A DNA stretch of 35,238 nt from an uncultured Pseudomonadota bacterium (lineage in GTDB: Bacteria > Pseudomonadota > Gammaproteobacteria > Burkholderiales > CAIKXV01). A program made the position numbers and the translations under genes. Under the pieces are notes generated by a model. That model made no database searches and was not told the DNA's origin. It worked only from the letters and a program-made list of their open reading frames with translations. Below, piece by piece: positions 31,473 through 35,238 of the stretch (position 1 is the stretch's first letter; every line of letters begins with the position of its first letter). The DNA lies in assembly GCA_903831455.1 (NCBI GenBank), contig CAIKXV010000027.1, positions 103,208 through 138,445 on the forward strand, written 5' to 3'.

Positions 31473-33245
31473 TCAGTGGAACCGGGCGTCGGCGATCACC
31501 CCGCATGCGTCACCGGTGATCCGCGCCAGGTGCAGCCGTGTCGCGGGCAGCCGCGCCGACGCGACATAGCACGCGTCCTCGATCCAGCGCCGGGACGAGG
31601 CGACGCCGGCACCCTGCGCCGCCGCCGCGCAGCGAACGGCCATCCAGCCGCTGGCCACCGTGCCGGCGAGTTCGAGCAGCGGGGAGGCTGCCGCGAGCGC
31701 GCGTTCACGCCCCGACTCCGTGTCGGCCACCCGGAGCAGGTGGTCGGCGGCCCGATCGAGATCGAGCGCGGCCGCCTCGAGCGCGCGCGCGCACCCGCCC
31801 GCCCCCGGCCAGCCCATCCCGCCGCAATGCGAGGCCGTTTCGCGGACCTCGCGTACCCAGTCGCCCAGGCCACGACCCTCGTCGCGCTGCACCCGGCGCA
31901 GCAGGAAGTCGAGCGCCTGGATGCCGCTGGTGCCTTCGTAGATGGGCGTGATGCGCGCATCGCGCAGCAGCCGTGCGGCACCGGTGTCCTCGACGTAGCC
32001 CATGCCGCCATGCACCTGGATGCCCAGCGACGCCAGCCGGACCGCCTGCTCGGTGCACCACGCCTTCACCACCGGCGTGAGCAGCGCAAGCCGCACCACG
32101 GCCTGACGGTCGTCCGCCCGATCGAGCAACGCGGCGACCTCGAGCGCCAGCGCCCGCGCCGCCCCGGTGCCGGCACGCAGTTCGAGCAGCATGCGCCGGA
32201 CGTCGGGATGATCGACCAGCCGCGCGGGCTGCCCGTCGCTGCGTCGCCCCTGCTCGCGCTGCCGGGCATGCGCACGTGCGAGCTGGAATGCGCGCTCGGA
32301 CAGGGCGACGCCCTCAATTCCCACGGCAAGACGGGCGCGGTTCATCATCGTGAACATGTGTTCCAGCCCGCGACCGCTGTCGCCGACCTGCCAGCCGATC
32401 GCGCCACCCGCCTCCCCGAAGACCATCGTGGCGGTCGGACTGCCGTGCAGCCCCAGCTTGCGCTCCAGCGCTACGCAGCGCACGTCGTTGCGATCGCCCA
32501 CCGCGCCGTCGGCCCGGGGCACCCTCGCCGGCACGAGGTACAGGGTGAGGCCGCGCGTGCCCGGCTGCCCCTCCGGGCCGCGCGCGAGCACCAGATGGAC
32601 GACGTTGTCGGCGAGGTCGTGCTCGCCCCAGGTGATGAAGACCTTCGTCCCGCGCAGGCGGTGGCGGCCCGGGAAGCCCCGCGGATCGGGGTCCGGATCC
32701 GCGAGGGCGACCGTACGCACGTTCGCGAGATCCGACCCCGCGTGCGATTCGGTGAGGTCCATCGCACCGGTCCACTCGCCCGAGACGAGCCGCGGCAGGT
32801 AGAGATCGCGCTGCCACGGCGCACCGTGCCGCTCGAGCGTGGCCGCGAGCGCCCCGGTGAGCATCGGCAACAGGCTGAAGGCAAGGCTGCCACCGCACCA
32901 CAGTTCGTCGACGGCCGCCCCCAGGACCGCAGGCAGGCCGGATCCTCCCCAGCGCTCGGCAGCCACCAGGCCGGGCCAGCCACCCTCGCGAAAACCGGTC
33001 CACGCCTCGCGCATCCCGGGCGTGCAGCGCACCCCCTCGGTCGTGAGACGAGCCCCCTCGCGGTCCGCTCGCGCATCGAGCGGCAGCAGCACCTCGCCGG
33101 CGTATCGCGAGGCGGCCTCGAGCACCTCGCGCGCGAGACCCGTGTCGGCGGCGGCAGGTCCCCGACCGTCGGGACCGCGTCCGACGACATGGCCGAGGAC
33201 GAAGGCGATGTCCTCGACCGGCCCCCGCCATGCCAGCGGGTTCAC
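31473..33245 (-). CDS. Acyl-CoA dehydrogenase, DmdC-like long form
   Basis: A 590-residue flavoprotein, longer than the usual 380-400. It has the acyl-CoA dehydrogenase core with MDLTESHAGSDL, FITWGEHDL and the catalytic E437 in PIYEGTSGIQALDFLLRR, then an extra C-terminal helical domain of about 150 residues. This layout is that of the DmdC/AcdA group (3-methylmercaptopropionyl-CoA dehydrogenase and aromatic or branched relatives). The start is a GTG at 33245. It lies 61 bases after etfA on the same strand, so it is in the etf operon and should pass electrons to that ETF. The substrate is not certain; dmdB or dmdD genes are not in the window. Confidence 0.9.
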   Translation of the reverse strand: MNPLAWRGPVEDIAFVLGHVVGRGPDGRGPAAADTGLAREVLEAASRYAGEVLLPLDARADREGARLTTEGVRCTPGMREAWTGFREGGWPGLVAAERWGGSGLPAVLGAAVDELWCGGSLAFSLLPMLTGALAATLERHGAPWQRDLYLPRLVSGEWTGAMDLTESHAGSDLANVRTVALADPDPDPRGFPGRHRLRGTKVFITWGEHDLADNVVHLVLARGPEGQPGTRGLTLYLVPARVPRADGAVGDRNDVRCVALERKLGLHGSPTATMVFGEAGGAIGWQVGDSGRGLEHMFTMMNRARLAVGIEGVALSERAFQLARAHARQREQGRRSDGQPARLVDHPDVRRMLLELRAGTGAARALALEVAALLDRADDRQAVVRLALLTPVVKAWCTEQAVRLASLGIQVHGGMGYVEDTGAARLLRDARITPIYEGTSGIQALDFLLRRVQRDEGRGLGDWVREVRETASHCGGMGWPGAGGCARALEAAALDLDRAADHLLRVADTESGRERALAAASPLLELAGTVASGWMAVRCAAAAQGAGVASSRRWIEDACYVASARLPATRLHLARITGDACGVIADARFH

Positions 33246-33306
33246 CGCGCGCCCGGACCGACGCGCGGGCGCAAGCCGGCAGCCGGCCGCACGACCGCGG
33301 GCTCGC

Positions 33307-34239
33307 TCAGGCGGACAGCTCGCCGGTCAGTTCGGGCACGGCCTGGAAAAGATCGGCCACGAGTCCGTAGTCGGCCACCTGGAAGATCGGGGCCTCGGCG
33401 TCCTTGTTGATCGCCACGATGACCTTGCTGTCCTTCATGCCGGCAAGATGCTGGATCGCGCCCGAGATGCCCACCGCGATGTACAGGTCGGGGGCGACCA
33501 CCTTCCCGGTCTGGCCGACCTGGTAGTCGTTGGGCACGAACCCGGCATCGACCGCCGCGCGCGAGGCGCCCACGGCCGCGCCAAGCCGATCGGCCAGCGC
33601 CTCGAGGATGCGGAAGTTCTCGCCATTGCCCATCCCCCGCCCGCCGGAGACGATGATGCGCGCGGCGGTGAGTTCGGGGCGTTCGGAGCGCGTGAGGTTA
33701 CGGCCGGTCACGGCGGTCTGCCCGGAGTCGGCCACCGGCGCAAGCGGCTCGATCGCGGCCGCGCCGCCTTCGCCGGCGGCGTCGAACGCGGTCGCGCGCA
33801 CGGTGATCACCTTGATCGCATCGGCAGAGCGCACGGTCGCGAGCGCGTTGCCGGCGTAGATGGGGCGCACGAAGGTGTCGGCATCGACCACCGCGCTGAT
33901 GTCGGAGAGTTGCGCGACATCCAGCAGGGCGGCCACCCGCGGCATGAAGTTCTTGCCGAAATTGGTGGCGGGGGCGAGCACGTGGGTGTAGTCGCGGGCG
34001 ATCGACAGCACCAGCGCGGCGAGGTTCTCGGCGGTCGGGCGAGCGTAGTACGGCGCCTCGGCCGCGAGCACCCGGCTGACCCCGGCAACCCGCGCGAGCG
34101 TGGTGCAGATCGCGGCCGTCTCGGCGGCCGCCACCAGCACCGTCACGTCCGCGCCGATGCGACCGGCCGCGGTCACGGTGTTGAGCGTGCTGGGCTTGAG
34201 GACTCCGTCCTCGTGTTCGGCAATGACCAGGATACCCAT
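33307..34239 (-). CDS. etfA: Electron transfer flavoprotein alpha subunit
   Basis: A 310-residue ETF alpha subunit. The N-terminal domain begins [18 protein letters not shown]. The C-terminal FAD domain has [37 protein letters not shown] and [20 protein letters not shown], the family FAD-binding signature. Together with EtfB it takes electrons from acyl-CoA dehydrogenases and passes them to ETF-quinone oxidoreductase. GAGGA lies 7 bases before the ATG. It follows etfB with a gap of 10 bases. Confidence 0.97.
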   Translation of the reverse strand: MGILVIAEHEDGVLKPSTLNTVTAAGRIGADVTVLVAAAETAAICTTLARVAGVSRVLAAEAPYYARPTAENLAALVLSIARDYTHVLAPATNFGKNFMPRVAALLDVAQLSDISAVVDADTFVRPIYAGNALATVRSADAIKVITVRATAFDAAGEGGAAAIEPLAPVADSGQTAVTGRNLTRSERPELTAARIIVSGGRGMGNGENFRILEALADRLGAAVGASRAAVDAGFVPNDYQVGQTGKVVAPDLYIAVGISGAIQHLAGMKDSKVIVAINKDAEAPIFQVADYGLVADLFQAVPELTGELSA

Positions 34240-34249
34240 GATCGTGTCC

Positions 34250-34999
34250 TCAGATGACCTTGGCTTCCGTGCGCAGTCGCGCAACCAGTTCCTTGATGTC
34301 GGCGACCTTGGCGCCGGCCTGCCGCTTGGCAGGCTCCTCGACGCGCAGCGTGGACAGCCGGGGGGCGATGTCCACGCCCAGCGCATCGGCGCGAAGGACG
34401 TCGAGCGGCTTCTTCTTCGCCTTCATGATGTTGGGCAGCGTCACGTAGCGCGGCTCGTTCAGGCGAAGGTCGGTGGTCATCACCGCCGGCAGCGGCAGCG
34501 CGAGGGTCTCGAGGCCGCCATCGACCTCGCGCACCACTTCGGCACGATCGCCCGAGACGGTGAGCTTCGAGGCGAATGTCGCCTGCGGCCAGCCCAGCAA
34601 GGCGGCGAGCATCTGGCCCGTCTGGTTGGCGTCGTCGTCGATCGCCTGCTTGCCCAGGATCGCCAGGCCCGGCTGCTCGCGCTCGACCACCGCCCGCAGC
34701 AGCTTGGCGACCGCGAGGGGCTGCAGTTCGACGTCCGTCTCGACCAGGATCGCGCGGTCCGCGCCCATGGCGAGCGCGGTGCGCAGCGTCTCCTGGCACT
34801 GGGCGGAGCCCAGGGAGACGGCGACGATCTCGCTCGCCACGCCGGCCTCGCGCAGGCGGATCGCCTCCTCGACGCCGATCTCGTCGAACGGATTCATCGA
34901 CATCTTGACGTTGGCGATGTCCACACCCGAGCCGTCCGACTTCACGCGAACCTTCACGTTGTAGTCGACGACCCGCTTGACCGCGACCAGAACCTTCAT
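34250..34999 (-). CDS. etfB: Electron transfer flavoprotein beta subunit
   Basis: A 249-residue ETF beta subunit starting [20 protein letters not shown]. It has the AMP-binding region ([24 protein letters not shown]) and the recognition loop [12 protein letters not shown] that docks onto acyl-CoA dehydrogenases. The ATG at 34999 is preferred over an in-frame ATG at 35008, because GAGG abuts the latter but has a usable spacing to the former. First gene of the etfB-etfA-acyl-CoA dehydrogenase operon. Confidence 0.97.
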   Translation of the reverse strand: MKVLVAVKRVVDYNVKVRVKSDGSGVDIANVKMSMNPFDEIGVEEAIRLREAGVASEIVAVSLGSAQCQETLRTALAMGADRAILVETDVELQPLAVAKLLRAVVEREQPGLAILGKQAIDDDANQTGQMLAALLGWPQATFASKLTVSGDRAEVVREVDGGLETLALPLPAVMTTDLRLNEPRYVTLPNIMKAKKKPLDVLRADALGVDIAPRLSTLRVEEPAKRQAGAKVADIKELVARLRTEAKVI

Positions 35000-35238
35000 C
35001 GGGCGCATCCTCGGGCAGCATTGACGGAAGCGCGGATTATACGGCGGCCGCAGCCTCGGCACCGGCCGCAGGCGGTGCGTCGGATACCGCCGTCGCCCGG
35101 GGCCGGGGACGCAGCGCGACCTCCACAGGAGAGGACGGGAACGGGGAGAGAGGAGGAGAAGCCATGGGTTCTGTGTTCCCATCGACAGGCAGACACTAGC
35201 ATTAGCAGGATAGCCAAGCGAACAAACAAACCGTGCGC
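35000..35238. other. Upstream region of the etf operon with a purine tract
   Basis: No gene is supported. A TATAAT for the minus strand lies at 35036-35041. Positions 35127-35161 are purines except for two bases. The last 40 bases are clearly less GC-rich than the rest of the window. Confidence 0.5.
35036..35041 (-). promoter_or_regulatory. Perfect TATAAT upstream of etfB
   Basis: On the minus strand TATAAT lies 37 bases before the etfB start. No matching -35 hexamer lies at the usual distance, so the promoter is only a candidate. Confidence 0.45.

Noticed and set aside
31033-33410. Long plus-strand frame opposite the DmdC-like dehydrogenase
   Set aside because: Antisense shadow of a gene with intact catalytic motifs; no own start signal or family match.
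35164-35199. Tiny plus-strand frame (11 codons) after a GGAGGAG site
   Set aside because: Too short and unlike any leader peptide; the Shine-Dalgarno match is explained by the purine tract.
34996-35229. Short minus-strand frame starting [15 protein letters not shown], like a lipoprotein signal
   Set aside because: It needs a TTG start, overlaps the etfB promoter zone and start, and the rest has no recognisable sequence. Chance is more likely.
1-35238. CRISPR array, tRNA, rRNA, transposase or integrase
   Set aside because: No regularly spaced repeats, no tRNA-like cloverleaf or CCA ends, and no recombinase motifs were found on either strand.

Overview
This is a very GC-rich chromosomal window that reads as a betaproteobacterium, most likely Burkholderiales or a relative. 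The main reasons are two orphan Bug/TctC-type periplasmic binding proteins, a TctD/TctE-like two-component system, a seven-iron FdxA ferredoxin, and the style of the etfB-etfA-acyl-CoA dehydrogenase operon. Coding density is high. Many adjacent genes are joined by 4-base stop/start overlaps. No rRNA, tRNA, CRISPR array, insertion sequence or prophage was seen.

Left part (1-7941), catabolic. A minus-strand operon encodes a CoxM-CoxS-CoxL type molybdenum hydroxylase, with the large subunit cut by the window edge. Divergent from it are a Bug binding protein and a PanE-like reductase. A second Bug protein and an alpha/beta hydrolase with a fluoroacetate-dehalogenase-like active site form a minus-strand pair. 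An Ldh2-type malate/lactate dehydrogenase diverges from that pair.

Middle part (8061-19013), accessory. It holds a stand-alone cytochrome P450, a FosX-type fosfomycin hydrolase, a secreted-protein gene interrupted by one in-frame TAG, an unusual acyl-CoA dehydrogenase, an N-formylglutamate-amidohydrolase-like protein whose end overlaps a convergent O6-alkylguanine-DNA alkyltransferase, and a Tat-exported lipoprotein amidohydrolase. A tightly packed minus-strand set follows: Rossmann/DUF2520 protein, tandem-hotdog thioesterase, HdrC-like and HdrB-like iron-sulfur proteins. This set is the best candidate for an uncharacterised system.

Right-middle part (19233-23268), housekeeping. fdxA is divergent from trxA. 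rpmE follows trxA without the rho gene often found between them in betaproteobacteria. An ArnT/PMT-like glycosyltransferase and the redox chaperone Hsp33 complete the block.

Right part (23286-34999). A three-gene HME-RND efflux operon (outer membrane factor, membrane fusion protein, RND pump) is divergent from a response regulator/histidine kinase pair resembling TctDE. Then come etfB, etfA and a DmdC-like acyl-CoA dehydrogenase in one minus-strand operon. The ETF could accept electrons from both acyl-CoA dehydrogenases in the window. Assignments rest on motif reading only; no database search was possible.
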